Source: Blastocatellia bacterium
GTDB lineage: Bacteria > Acidobacteriota > Blastocatellia > Chloracidobacteriales > Chloracidobacteriaceae
Length of the DNA stretch: 64,000 bases
Assembly (NCBI GenBank): GCA_019695185.1
Contig: JAIBAN010000039.1
Span: forward strand, 1 to 64,000
Direction of reading: 5' to 3'
Position 1 is the first letter of the stretch. The number at the start of each line of letters is the position of its first letter. Below, piece after piece: positions 1 through 8,298 of this stretch. The position numbers and the translations under genes were made by a program. Under the pieces are notes generated by a model. The model did no database searches, was not told the DNA's origin, and saw nothing but the letters and a program-made list of their open reading frames with translations.

Positions 1-71
1 TGGCTTCTACGGAGAACCGTTAATTCGAGCCTGCTTTACTTGTTCCAACCTCCAACCTGCCTTGAGCAAAC

Positions 72-134
72 TCAGTCCTCAGTCCTCAGTCCTCAGTCCT
101 GGTTTTACCCCTTCAGTCCTCAGTCCTCAGTCCT
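72..134. repeat. TCAGTCC heptamer tandem array
   Basis: Two direct blocks of the 7-bp unit TCAGTCC (about four copies at 72-100 and three at 113-134) are separated by a short spacer. On the minus strand they start 11 nt after the stop of the small cytochrome c gene, so its transcript would carry GGACTGA repeats right after the coding region. The same unit recurs at 5.9, 10.5, 10.7, 19.4, 19.5 and 20.6 kb. Confidence 0.95.
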
Positions 135-145
135 GAGCTTGCGTT

Positions 146-502
146 CTACTTCTTGAGTGTCCGGACATAGGGAACCAAGGCCGCGCATTTGTCCTTGCCG
201 AGCAAGGCTTCATAGGCCGGCATTTTGTTTTTCCCTTTGAGGATAATCTGCAACAGTTGGGCATCAGTCATTTTCTGGGCCTCGTCCCGCCGCAGGTCTT
301 TGGTGTTGAGTTTTTTGCCGTTGGTGGTGTTGCCGCTGCCGTCCATCCCATGACAGATGGCGCATTTGGCTTTGTAATCACCGGCGGCATCCACAGCCGT
401 GGCGGAAACCGAGAGCGGGGTTGTTATCCAGCCAAACCCTCCGAGCAGTAGCCCTGCACCGGTGAGAATGGCTATCTTCATGCGTTTGGTTCTGGCGTTC
501 AT
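146..502 (-). CDS. secreted mono-heme cytochrome c
   Basis: This 118-residue protein starts at the ATG preceded by GGGAGGAG, not at the longer upstream start that would overlap the barrel gene. Residues 8-36 form a signal peptide. One heme site, CAICH, lies at 47-51, and the KMPAY motif supplies a likely axial Met at 94, as in class I cytochromes c such as the cytochrome_CBB3 family. It should act as a periplasmic electron carrier. It begins only 19 nt after the stop of the outer-membrane barrel gene and is the third gene of a decaheme cytochrome-barrel operon, so it probably passes electrons to or from that conduit. The specific partner is inferred from position only. Confidence 0.88.
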   Translation of the reverse strand: MNARTKRMKIAILTGAGLLLGGFGWITTPLSVSATAVDAAGDYKAKCAICHGMDGSGNTTNGKKLNTKDLRRDEAQKMTDAQLLQIILKGKNKMPAYEALLGKDKCAALVPYVRTLKK

Positions 503-521
503 ACCAAGCTCCTCCCAGCGG

Positions 522-2627
522 TTAGAAAGTAAACCGCACGGTTGTGGCAATGATGTTGGCGCGATAGTCCTGAATCAGACGGTCGCGTTCGTTGTAGCTG
601 TAGTGGCGATACATAAAGTTCCCCGTGATATGGTCGGTGAACCGGTATGCCAAGCGGACTTCGGGGTTATGCCGGGTCAATGGCAAGGCGGTCACGAAAT
701 CGTTGGGACCCAACGATTTGGCATCCGGCGGAGCGCCCAGGTCTTTAGTGAACCGATAGGCCAACAGCAAATCTAGCCGCTTGGTCAGCCCCACCCGCGC
801 ATCAAAGAACATGAAATTCTGCCGCCAGAAGTACCGTGAACGGCCTGTCTGTCTTACGTTGTTGAGGAAGAAAATAATGGACGCATTGGAACTCAGGTAG
901 TTGAAATCATATCCACCCGAAAACCAGAAGCGTGAAGTTGGTTCCCAGAAAGCGGCAAACGACGCCACCCTCGCATTCGAGTCATTGCGCAGGAACCGGG
1001 TTGGATTGGTCCGGTCCGTCGTCGCCAATGACGCGTTGAAGGTCAGTTTATCGGTAAATTTGAGGTTGGTTCGCACCCGGAACCGCCGATATTCCTGCGG
1101 GTCAATGTTGACGAACGTGTTGTTGGCCCGTCCGTCTTCATAATCCACAAAGAAGCTCGCCTGTTTGACTGGGCGAATCCTGACACCCGCCAAAAAAGCC
1201 CAGGTGGTGTCCTGTTCTTTTTCCGCCGGGTTGGTGTTGTCACGCAGGGTCACATCCCGATATTGGGCCCGTGCCCCAACATTGAACGAGAATTTGGGGC
1301 TGGTTGAGTAATTCAACTGGATGGTGTCCCAAAACGTCGCCACCCCGATAAACTCGTTGACTCTGGTATTGGTCAAGGTATCCCGTGGGGAACCCGTGGG
1401 TGGTTGCAGGATGCTCCGGTTGGCGGTATTGAGGCCACCGGCGATCCGATAGTTAAAGAACCGGAACGAGTTGCTGACCGAAAAGCCCTTGCCAATGTCA
1501 AACGTCAGCACTCCGTCAAGGGTCGCGCTGGGACGATGGACATGAGCATTGTCAACCAATGTCCGGCTGACGATTTTATTTCCGGAAAAATCCACGCCTG
1601 ACGTTTGTTCAAATTCCGAGAGGTCCGAATTCTCATTTCCATAGAGACCGCGCAAGACCACATGGGCACGTTCCCCAATTGTTCCGCTGACACTCAATCG
1701 TGAAACGGATGCTCTGGAACGGGTCGGAAATTCCCGGATGAACGAGTTGAGCACCGACAGATTCGTGGTGCTGTTCCCTTTTTGAAGTGAAGTGATGTCC
1801 TCCATGCCGTCATCCCGATAGAGCCGGAACATCTGTTCAAAAAAGATGTCCCATTTCTTAATCGAGGTGTCGAACCCGAAGCGAAAATCATTGGCTTCCC
1901 AGCGGGACCTTCCATTGATGGGAAATTCGTCCCGTTCGTAATCATAGGTGGTGACATACGGTCCTTTGGCCATACTGCGGCCATAGTACAGGTTGACCCG
2001 GAATTTTCGTTGCGGGAACAGTTTCAGATTGAAATCCGAAACCTGTTGGCGGAGGTCAAAATTGTGTTGGTTGAGTGCATACGTCGGTTGTGACTTCCAA
2101 TAGTTAAACCGCCGCACATTCGCGTCAAATTTGTAAGCCCGTGTCTTGTCGGCCCGGAATGAAAAATACTGCCCTTGGTCCCCCCCGGCATTCTGCACAT
2201 CCATCCGCAGAAAATCGAAGAGGGCACCTTTGCCGTCAAGCGAACGCATGTCCATTGAATAATCAAAGACCCGGAACCCTTGCCGGACATTGACATCGGA
2301 AAGATAGGTGGGGAGGCTGCCATTTTGATCAACCCACCGGTACCCAACCTCCAGCGATGTCAGAATTGAGTAGTTTCCCACAATCCGGCCCACCCCCTCA
2401 CCTGACGGTTTGGGAGCACCGGCCTTTTTGGCCACTGCCTCGCGGGCTAGTTGCAGCTCGTCTTCCGAATGCTTGGCCTGCTGGCTGGTGATGGCCTTTT
2501 CCACACTTTGAGCGGCAACCAGACCGAACCATCCGGACACCAGGAGGATGGTGGCCAATCCAGCCAGTCGGGACGCCCAACGGCGCACGACAGGCACGTT
2601 TGCGACATTGTCACGTTTGCTGTTCAT
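522..2627 (-). CDS. MtrB/PioB-like outer-membrane beta-barrel protein
   Basis: The 701-residue protein has a signal peptide (about residues 14-40, ending near VAAQS). It then consists of alternating amphipathic strands rich in Tyr, Phe, Arg and Asn, and it ends in a terminal Phe (TTVRFTF), typical of outer-membrane barrels. Length and strand pattern match MtrB/PioB/DmsF porins, which wrap a decaheme cytochrome and let electrons cross the outer membrane. The gene directly upstream in the operon encodes such a decaheme cytochrome, 21 nt away, which strongly supports the assignment. I do not see the CxxC pair found near the N-terminus of Shewanella MtrB. Family membership is inferred from architecture and context rather than a diagnostic motif. 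Confidence 0.72.
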   Translation of the reverse strand: MNSKRDNVANVPVVRRWASRLAGLATILLVSGWFGLVAAQSVEKAITSQQAKHSEDELQLAREAVAKKAGAPKPSGEGVGRIVGNYSILTSLEVGYRWVDQNGSLPTYLSDVNVRQGFRVFDYSMDMRSLDGKGALFDFLRMDVQNAGGDQGQYFSFRADKTRAYKFDANVRRFNYWKSQPTYALNQHNFDLRQQVSDFNLKLFPQRKFRVNLYYGRSMAKGPYVTTYDYERDEFPINGRSRWEANDFRFGFDTSIKKWDIFFEQMFRLYRDDGMEDITSLQKGNSTTNLSVLNSFIREFPTRSRASVSRLSVSGTIGERAHVVLRGLYGNENSDLSEFEQTSGVDFSGNKIVSRTLVDNAHVHRPSATLDGVLTFDIGKGFSVSNSFRFFNYRIAGGLNTANRSILQPPTGSPRDTLTNTRVNEFIGVATFWDTIQLNYSTSPKFSFNVGARAQYRDVTLRDNTNPAEKEQDTTWAFLAGVRIRPVKQASFFVDYEDGRANNTFVNIDPQEYRRFRVRTNLKFTDKLTFNASLATTDRTNPTRFLRNDSNARVASFAAFWEPTSRFWFSGGYDFNYLSSNASIIFFLNNVRQTGRSRYFWRQNFMFFDARVGLTKRLDLLLAYRFTKDLGAPPDAKSLGPNDFVTALPLTRHNPEVRLAYRFTDHITGNFMYRHYSYNERDRLIQDYRANIIATTVRFTF

Positions 2628-2648
2628 GGCTGTACTCCTTCCTGTGAA

Positions 2649-3713
2649 TTAGCGGAAATAGGTCCGGTTGACGTTGGAACCGTGAATCATCCGGTGGCAG
2701 GTGGTGCAATTCTGGAACCTCGGCAACGCCAGATTATGGAACGACGGAGTGGGAACCCCACCCTGAGGCGGTTCACCTGGCGTGGTCGGAGTGTTGGAAT
2801 GGCATTCCAGACACAGGAAGCGGACTTCGTTGCGGTTGAGCAGGCGCGGATTGGTCGAACCGTGGGGCGTATGGCACGCCTGACAGCCTTCGATTTTCAC
2901 CGGAGCATGCTCATAGACAAAAGGTCCGGATTTATCAGCATGGCATTTGAGACAGGTCACGTCGTTTCCGACCCACGAACGCAGTTGCTTGGATTGGAAC
3001 CCGCCGTGCTGGTTATGACAATCAGAGCATTTCATGGTGCCTTCGGGAACCTTGTGATGGAAGGGCCGGTTGAAGGCCGCTTTCTGGTCCATATGGCATG
3101 AATAGCAAAGATTTGGTTGAGAATCGCGCAACAGGAATTCGGTCCGTTGCGGGGCATGGGAAGAGTGACAATCAAGACAGGAGACCCCGTGCCGACTGTG
3201 CTCGCTGCGGCGGAAGTTAAACCGTTCCTCGCTTCGTCCCTGATGATTTTCATGGCAAGAGAGGCACACAGCGCTGGCTTCCTCCGAAGTAAGCTTATTG
3301 AAATAGCGCAGTTTGGCGGCAGTCGCCTGGGCGGTATCGGCCATCATCGCTTCGGCCTCGGTTGCTTTCCCTTCTTCATAGAGTTTTTGAGTTGTTTTGT
3401 GAAACTCGACATGGAGCTTGGCACCGCCATGGCAGGCTTCACAACCACGTTGGTCAACCGGGAAACTTTCTGACAGGGTTTTCCGATGGGCGGTCACGGA
3501 AAAATGAGCCGATTCATTCGCGTGACATTCGGCACAGGACTCGTTGCCGACATATTTTGACGGATCAACTGGAGTGTTGATCTTGGTTTTTTTGGATTCC
3601 TTATTTGGTGCCGCGCCCTTGGAAGGAGTGGAGCCATAAGGAACGAAGAGGCTGAAGACCCCAACCAGGAAACCAACCATCAGCAGAATCTTAACGACTT
3701 TCGTGGTTCGCAT
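2649..3713 (-). CDS. MtrA/DmsE-type decaheme cytochrome c
   Basis: The 354-residue protein starts at the ATG with AAGGAG 7 nt upstream. A signal anchor or signal peptide spans about residues 7-26. Ten CxxCH motifs follow: the first is CAECH at 60-64, the second CEACH at 91-95, the last CTTCH at 336-340. The C-terminal CHRMIHGSN is characteristic of the DmsE/MtrA/PioA family. These periplasmic decaheme cytochromes form a wire that plugs into an MtrB-type barrel, and that barrel is encoded next. The likely role is moving electrons between the periplasm and an extracellular donor or acceptor. No extracellular MtrC/OmcA-like cytochrome is present in the window, as in the two-component PioAB arrangement. 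Confidence 0.93.
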   Translation of the reverse strand: MRTTKVVKILLMVGFLVGVFSLFVPYGSTPSKGAAPNKESKKTKINTPVDPSKYVGNESCAECHANESAHFSVTAHRKTLSESFPVDQRGCEACHGGAKLHVEFHKTTQKLYEEGKATEAEAMMADTAQATAAKLRYFNKLTSEEASAVCLSCHENHQGRSEERFNFRRSEHSRHGVSCLDCHSSHAPQRTEFLLRDSQPNLCYSCHMDQKAAFNRPFHHKVPEGTMKCSDCHNQHGGFQSKQLRSWVGNDVTCLKCHADKSGPFVYEHAPVKIEGCQACHTPHGSTNPRLLNRNEVRFLCLECHSNTPTTPGEPPQGGVPTPSFHNLALPRFQNCTTCHRMIHGSNVNRTYFR

Positions 3714-4054
3714 AAGGTTTCTCCTTGAAGCAGGAACGGAAGGGGTTGGGTTCTGGAAGGATGAAGGCCACCCTTCTGCAAACCAGCGGTTGCGAAAACA
3801 GCAAAAAACCACTTCCCAGAGGAAGCAGCCGAAAGGCTCAACCGAAGGCACAAAAAAACCACCTTCAGTTGAGTTGTGAATGAAGGCAGGTGAAACGAGG
3901 TGTGTTGGAAAGGTATTGAAAAAGCAAGTACCGGTAAGCGCCTATCGGGTCCGTTTGTGATGTGGTTTTGTGGATGAAACCTCAACCGGACGGGGAACCG
4001 ACAGGTTGCACCTCGACTTACCAGAAACCTTATTCGGCCAGCAAATTTGCAATT

Positions 4055-4083
4055 CTCATACCAGTTTTAGTAAAAACTGATAA
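4055..4083 (-). promoter_or_regulatory. candidate promoter with a palindromic spacer
   Basis: Read on the minus strand, TTATCA (4078-4083) and an extended -10, TGGTATGAG (hexamer at 4055-4060), are 17 bp apart. The spacer is almost filled by the inverted repeat at 4062-4079 (CAGTTTT, 4-nt loop, AAAACTG). A repressor bound there would block polymerase. The site lies about 340 bp before the decaheme cytochrome start, so a long leader is implied. Based on sequence match only. Confidence 0.4.
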
Positions 4084-4268
4084 GTCACCCACAAAAACAG
4101 CAAAAACGTGTGTTTTTTTACAAATTCATGTGGTTAAACGCGAAAAAACACCACTTGATGAGGATTGGCTGGCTTCGGAAACGGGGGGGCTTTCCACAAG
4201 GTGGGTAAAATTCCCCAACTCCATGTGAGGAGTATCACTGCAATCACATCCTGAAGAAAATTGACCTG

Positions 4269-4308
4269 ACCGGAGGAGCCGGACGAAAGGTGGGAATCCC
4301 CCTCCGGT
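4269..4308 (-). terminator. possible terminator after PstS-OmpA gene
   Basis: An 8-bp inverted repeat (ACCGGAGG/CCTCCGGT) with a 24-nt loop lies 25 nt past the stop codon of the PstS-OmpA gene. On the minus strand it is followed by a short T-rich stretch. The long loop makes it weak. Confidence 0.3.
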
Positions 4309-4332
4309 TGTTCAATCTGAAGGCAATCGGTG

Positions 4333-5670
4333 TCATAGTTCCGACACCCAGATTTCCACCCGCCGGTTCAATTGCCGGCCATCTTCGGTTTGGTTGTCAC
4401 CAATGGGGGAACTGTCCCCCAGCCCGCTGGTTTTGACGGTCAGGCGCGGGCATTTCTTTTGCAGAAGGATTTTGACCGCCTCTGCCCGTTGCAGGGAGAG
4501 GGCTTTGTTTTGTTCGGGTTTTCCCATGGAATCGGCAAATCCGACCAGTTCCACCAGGGTGTTCATCTGAGCGGAATTGCACAGGGTGGTGGAAATAACC
4601 TCCAGGTCGGCCACCGCGAGGTTGTCCAGGTCAAAGCTGCCGGAGTTGAACCGTAAATCCGTGTTGAATTTGCGCCGCTTGCTGCCGGAGGTTTTTCCCG
4701 CTGTGGCAGGAACATTGCCAGCCTCTTCCACCAGCTTGACCCGCATATCCACAAACCCGTACTTGGCCACGACATCCTGCCCTTCATTCAGAGCGTAGGA
4801 CAAAAACTCCTTGACCAGTCCGGTTGGTTCACCCGCCGTATACAAATAGAGTTTGCGCGTCAGCAGATAACTGCGATTGCGGATGGAGGTCGCCGAGGGA
4901 GCTACGGCTTGAGAGTTCTCGGTGGCGGCGATTTTCACGGCCTTATTGCTGCCCACATCATTAAAAGCAATGAAGGAGATGGAACGCGGATCAGTGTGAA
5001 TGCGGTCAGCCAAATCCTTGTTGGCCTTGATGGTTTCGGCTCCGTCAACAAATTTCCCTTCTTTTCCCAGAATGGATTCTTTGAAGACTTCGTAAGCACC
5101 CAAATCGGAAGGCCGCACAATCACGGTGATGGGGCCGCCAGTGCCCCCAACTTTGGCCCAGTCGGTGATTTCTCCGCTGAAAATTCCGCGCAATTGAGCA
5201 ACTGTCATTTGGTTGACAGGATTGGCACCGTTGACGACCACGGCAATCGCGTCAAATCCGACGGTGTGTTCACAAACGGCTGTGGTCAAATCAAGTCCTT
5301 TTTCCCGCGCCTGTTGGATTTCCTTGGCATTCACGGGGCGTGATGCGGCGGCAATGTCGGCTTCCCCTTTGATTAAGGCCGCGACCCCGGCTCCGGTACT
5401 GTTGCCTTCCACCAGCACCCTGGCTTCCGCCTGTTTCCGCATAAAAGCCTGCGCCCAGTCCTTGCCAAAATTGTCGTTGACGGTGGTCGAACCTGCAATC
5501 CGGACCGTGTTTTCCACCCCTGCACTGCTTTTTCCACCTGACTTGGAGCCGGTCAAATATTCCTTAACATCAAATCCAAGCTGCCTTGCACCTGTGTAAA
5601 CCAAAGCCAGCAAAACCAAACCAATCAGAATGACTCCGCCGGGACCTATTTTGACTTTTCCGATTTTCAT
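4333..5670 (-). CDS. PstS-like substrate-binding domain fused to OmpA domain
   Basis: The 445-residue protein has an AGAGGTG ribosome-binding site before its ATG. A single membrane segment spans about residues 11-30. Residues 50-310 resemble the phosphate-binding protein PstS/SphX fold (AGSTTVN near the start, STGAG in the GNSTGAGVA stretch, later SISFIAFND). Residues 340-445 are an OmpA-type peptidoglycan-binding domain (VGFADSMG, LSLQRAEAV, NRRVEIW). The combination suggests a protein held in the inner membrane or at the wall that binds phosphate or another small oxyanion in the periplasm. No pstCAB transporter genes are nearby, so it may sense or buffer ligand rather than feed an ABC transporter. 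The transport role is uncertain; the domain calls are firm. Confidence 0.85.
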   Translation of the reverse strand: MKIGKVKIGPGGVILIGLVLLALVYTGARQLGFDVKEYLTGSKSGGKSSAGVENTVRIAGSTTVNDNFGKDWAQAFMRKQAEARVLVEGNSTGAGVAALIKGEADIAAASRPVNAKEIQQAREKGLDLTTAVCEHTVGFDAIAVVVNGANPVNQMTVAQLRGIFSGEITDWAKVGGTGGPITVIVRPSDLGAYEVFKESILGKEGKFVDGAETIKANKDLADRIHTDPRSISFIAFNDVGSNKAVKIAATENSQAVAPSATSIRNRSYLLTRKLYLYTAGEPTGLVKEFLSYALNEGQDVVAKYGFVDMRVKLVEEAGNVPATAGKTSGSKRRKFNTDLRFNSGSFDLDNLAVADLEVISTTLCNSAQMNTLVELVGFADSMGKPEQNKALSLQRAEAVKILLQKKCPRLTVKTSGLGDSSPIGDNQTEDGRQLNRRVEIWVSEL

Positions 5671-5909
5671 ATTTCACACCTCTTTTTTGCCTGGTATCAA
5701 AGCAGCTTTTGCAACCTTCCATTGTTTTATTGTGCGTCAGCACCCTGTTGCCGTGAAAGAAAAAATCCGGCCAGGGTGTCTGTTTTTTTTTGTTTCAAAG
5801 AACCAAAGCCGCTGGTTTGGGAAATCATGTTCCAGGTTGTTACAAAGCTAGCCAGTTGGTGTTTCCAAAATATGAAGTCGGTATGGCATCGGCGTGTCAA
5901 TTGAAAAAA

Positions 5910-5945
5910 GGACTGAGGGCTGAGGATTGAGGACTGGGAATTGAG
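5910..5945. repeat. degenerate GRAYTGA heptamer array
   Basis: Five consecutive 7-bp units can be read as GGACTGA, GGGCTGA, GGATTGA, GGACTGG and GAATTGA. This links the GGACTGA arrays elsewhere with the GAATTGA array at 30.3 kb, as if the units drift from a common pattern. Unlike most arrays here it does not touch a stop codon. Confidence 0.85.
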
Positions 5946-5989
5946 CGGCAGATGCCAAGTCAAAACCACAGTGCAGAAAAGAGGCTGAG

Positions 5990-6082
5990 AAAAAAACAGG
6001 AACGCCGGAACCTTGCCGGGATGAAGCAATCCGGTTCAGTGAACCGACACACGCACTTCATGCCGACGAGGTTCCGGCGTTC
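5990..6082 (-). terminator. branched terminator after rhodanese gene
   Basis: A perfect 14-bp inverted repeat (6000-6013 with 6069-6082, core GCCGGAACCT/AGGTTCCGGC) encloses a second hairpin (CGGTTC AGT GAACCG). On the minus strand the stem is followed by TGTTTTTTCTC. It begins 20 nt after the rhodanese stop and fits a factor-independent terminator. Confidence 0.8.
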
Positions 6083-6102
6083 AAAACGGTCAACCTCAAG
6101 CC

Positions 6103-6552
6103 CTATTTGTTTTCGACCGGTCCGCCTGCCTGGTTCCAGGCCGGCCAGCCGCCTTTGAGGGCCAGCACGTTGGTATATCCGTTGTCACGCAGGGCCTGGG
6201 CTGCACTCATGGACCCGCCGTCCGAGCCGCAGGAGCAATAGGTCACAATCAGGGTGTCTTTGGGCAGGTCTTTCATCCGGGCTGAAAATTCAGCCACGGG
6301 AATCCGGACCGCGCCTTTGATTTTTTGGGTGCTCGAATCGTAATCACCACCCCGGACATCCAAGACCACAAAATTTGCTTTTTTCTCAAAGCGGGTTTTC
6401 AGTTGTTCAACCGAGATTTTCCCGGCTTCGACCGGAGCAGTCGCAGTGGTGCCGGGGTCTTCGGCCAGAGCGGGCAAGGTAAACGTGGTCAATCCGGTAC
6501 CAAAAACCAACGTAGCAGCCAGAATCAAGGAACGTGAAGATGTGAGTTTCAT
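6103..6552 (-). CDS. secreted rhodanese-like protein
   Basis: The 149-residue protein has a signal peptide at 1-30 (cleavage near PALAED). A single rhodanese domain follows at about 45-145, with LDVRGGDYD early on and the active-site loop YCSCGSDG holding the catalytic Cys106 and a second Cys108. Single-domain periplasmic rhodaneses move sulfane sulfur or act in redox and envelope stress responses; the substrate is unknown. It follows the Spy-like protein and the ECF sigma factor on the same strand, about 107 nt apart, so it could belong to that regulon. It ends at a strong terminator. Confidence 0.88.
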   Translation of the reverse strand: MKLTSSRSLILAATLVFGTGLTTFTLPALAEDPGTTATAPVEAGKISVEQLKTRFEKKANFVVLDVRGGDYDSSTQKIKGAVRIPVAEFSARMKDLPKDTLIVTYCSCGSDGGSMSAAQALRDNGYTNVLALKGGWPAWNQAGGPVENK

Positions 6553-6658
6553 GAAAAAGAATCCTCCGAATGTCAGATGAAAGGTTGTGTGGATGTGGTT
6601 CTCATTTACTGGAAACGGCGGTCAGCTTGATTCGGTTACAGCAGCCGCAAGAATTTTT

Positions 6659-7069
6659 TCAATGAAACACATTGATGGGGCAACTGGAGCAGTTTTCCTG
6701 CACGACAAGCTGGTCAAACCGATGTTGTTGTTCCTTTGAAAGCACAGCCCGGACTGACTCGCGGGTCTGGTTGCGCAACGCATCGTAACGGGGGCGCACC
6801 TCGGCACAGACGTTCGAGTATTCCATGCCAGTGCGATTGAGGATTGTCCGAATCGAGGCGGTCTGAGCCGGCGAAAGCCGCAGTTCACGTTCCAGATGCT
6901 GGAAATACGCCTGCTCGTCACGAAGGGGCGTCACCTGTACGGAGATTGGTCCCGGTTGGGCCTGAATGGCGTACCGGTTGGAAACCACGGCTCCTGTGAT
7001 TGCGCCCAAACCGAACACACAAGCCAGGATGCCAAAGGCCTGCCATTTGATTTTTGTCTGGGTCTTCAT
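6659..7069 (-). CDS. CnrX/Spy-like periplasmic sensor or chaperone
   Basis: The 136-residue protein has a TM or uncleaved signal at about 10-30. A periplasmic all-helical domain follows, with the pattern RELRLSPAQTASIR...LSKEQQHRFDQL, typical of the Metal_resist/CpxP/Spy superfamily, whose two LxxxQ-type helices form a cradle. A CSSC motif (Cys127, Cys130) and C-terminal His suggest metal or redox sensing. It lies downstream of an ECF sigma factor and a one-TM protein in the same direction. This order recalls CnrH-CnrY-CnrX, where CnrX senses metal in the periplasm. A general protein-protecting Spy role is the alternative. Confidence 0.65.
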   Translation of the reverse strand: MKTQTKIKWQAFGILACVFGLGAITGAVVSNRYAIQAQPGPISVQVTPLRDEQAYFQHLERELRLSPAQTASIRTILNRTGMEYSNVCAEVRPRYDALRNQTRESVRAVLSKEQQHRFDQLVVQENCSSCPINVFH

Positions 7070-7170
7070 TGTTTTCCTCTCATTTGTTTGCCATTCGGAA
7101 TTTTTTTCTGATGTGCAATTTGCCGGTTTCGATTTTTTAAGGGCAACACTTGGAATCGACTCTTCTCAAT

Positions 7171-7199
7171 CGCAAATCGTCAATGGAAAATGGCAAATG
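7171..7199. repeat. GCAAATC/GAAAATG heptamer array
   Basis: Four 7-bp units (GCAAATC, GTCAATG, GAAAATG, GCAAATG) end 3 nt before the stop codon of the minus-strand one-TM protein gene, that is, immediately 3' of it in its transcript. The same units occur at 15.9 kb. Confidence 0.8.
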
Positions 7200-7202
7200 T
7201 CT

Positions 7203-7640
7203 TTATCTGGCTGGCTTCACCACAATCGTCAGCACCTCGGACGGAGAAACCGAACAATCCGGGCGGGTTGAAATGGTGCATTCCTGCATCGGCGACAGTC
7301 TGACCAGTTGTTCCTCAACCGGAGGAACAGCGCTTTGACTCGGCGCGGGAACCGGCATGGTTTGGGCCGGCAGGATCCAAACCAGCAGAACGGCACAGGC
7401 TGTCACCAGTCCGAAGGTGGAAAGGGATTGGCTGGCCAGTCCGACAATGGCTTCCCAAATGGAAAGGGAACCTTCGCGGCGGGCTTTTTCCTGGGCAATC
7501 CGGTTCCGGAGCTGGCCAAACGCATTGGGTGCAAGGGCCTCTTCGGAAGCGGTATCCGCTTGCCGTAAAGCCTGCACCAGGGCTTTTCCCACCTGGTCGA
7601 GTTGTTCATCGGTGACTGGTTTTGTTTTTTTGGTAAACAT
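7203..7640 (-). CDS. one-TM protein, candidate anti-sigma factor
   Basis: The 145-residue protein starts at the ATG that overlaps the end of the sigma factor gene by 19 nt (an upstream in-frame start would lie inside that gene). Residues 1-70 are hydrophilic and helical, one membrane segment spans about 75-92, and a short Pro-rich tail with two Cys follows outside. I recognise no named domain. Overlap with an ECF sigma gene and the topology (cytoplasmic N-terminus, single TM, periplasmic C-terminus) fit an anti-sigma factor. The cytoplasmic part lacks an obvious zinc HxxxCxxC motif, so it would be a non-ZAS type. The function is inferred from context. Confidence 0.6.
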   Translation of the reverse strand: MFTKKTKPVTDEQLDQVGKALVQALRQADTASEEALAPNAFGQLRNRIAQEKARREGSLSIWEAIVGLASQSLSTFGLVTACAVLLVWILPAQTMPVPAPSQSAVPPVEEQLVRLSPMQECTISTRPDCSVSPSEVLTIVVKPAR

Positions 7641-7659
7641 GGTTACTGGGTTTCCCCCT

Positions 7660-8298
7660 TTACAGGAACTCACTGAGCATCTCCCGCAACGCTTTGCGGG
7701 CACGAAAGGCACGGACTTTGACTTTTGATTCGCTCCACCCGGTGACGCTGGCGATTTCCGCAACGGAAAGTTCATCGGCATCCAACAGCGTCAGTACCAA
7801 TTGGTCTTCCGGATGCAGCCGGGCGAGCAGTTTGCGGACCAAATCCTGGGAAATGACCAGGGATTCAAGCGAGGGTGCAGCCAGCGCAGCCTGTATCATT
7901 CCGGCAGTCTCGCCGGTTTCCTCAGCGGTCAAGGTGCCAACAGCCTGCTCCGGACGCCGTTTGGCATAACGCAGGTAGTCATAGCAGGAGTTGATGGCAA
8001 TCCTTGAAATCCAGGCGGTAAAGCTGTTCCCCGACCGTTGAGAATATTCCCCCAGGCCAAAATAAATCTTGGTAAAAATGTCCTGGACCAGCTCCTCGAT
8101 TTTTTCCGGGCGGGCACAAAATCTGCCCACCAGCCGGGACAGCCGCCTCCGATGCCGTTCAAACAGCGTTTCAAAGGCAGCTTCCCGACCCTCCATCACC
8201 GCCTGCACCAACGCTTCATCGGCCAGCTCTCCTGCCGCTGCCGGCATTTCAGCGGGAAAATCAAGGTTGTCGGAACATTCCAGAGTATGGTCAGGCAT
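7660..8298 (-). CDS. ECF-type RNA polymerase sigma factor
   Basis: Region 2 (ETLFERHRRRLSRLV, then EELVQDIFTKIYFGL) and region 4 (LSVAEIASVTGWSESKVKVR) are both clear, with no region 3, as in the ECF group. The frame stays open to a TTG at 8442; I chose the ATG at 8298, giving 212 residues, close to usual family length, although its ribosome-binding site is weak and an ATG at 8343 is possible. The final ELSVAEIASVTGW helix-turn-helix should read the -35 element. The overlapping downstream gene probably encodes its regulator, and the periplasmic Spy/CnrX-like gene after it the signal input. Confidence 0.9.
   Translation of the reverse strand: MPDHTLECSDNLDFPAEMPAAAGELADEALVQAVMEGREAAFETLFERHRRRLSRLVGRFCARPEKIEELVQDIFTKIYFGLGEYSQRSGNSFTAWISRIAINSCYDYLRYAKRRPEQAVGTLTAEETGETAGMIQAALAAPSLESLVISQDLVRKLLARLHPEDQLVLTLLDADELSVAEIASVTGWSESKVKVRAFRARKALREMLSEFL

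Larger units (their letters stand above)
3714..4332. other. 619-bp upstream region of the cytochrome operon
   Basis: No convincing gene lies here; the only sizeable frame, on the plus strand at 3962-4228, has no recognisable domain or ribosome-binding site. The AT-rich part at 4030-4140 carries the candidate operon promoter and a palindrome, both listed separately. A hairpin near 4269-4308 may end the PstS-OmpA gene. Confidence 0.6.
5671..6102. other. 432-bp intergenic region
   Basis: No gene is supported here. The region holds the rhodanese terminator (5990-6082), a degenerate heptamer array (5910-5945), and the upstream region of the PstS-OmpA gene with its ribosome-binding site at 5671-5690. 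Confidence 0.6.

Noticed and set aside
3962-4228. 88-residue protein on the plus strand
   Set aside because: No ribosome-binding site or domain, and it covers the AT-rich promoter region of the opposite strand.
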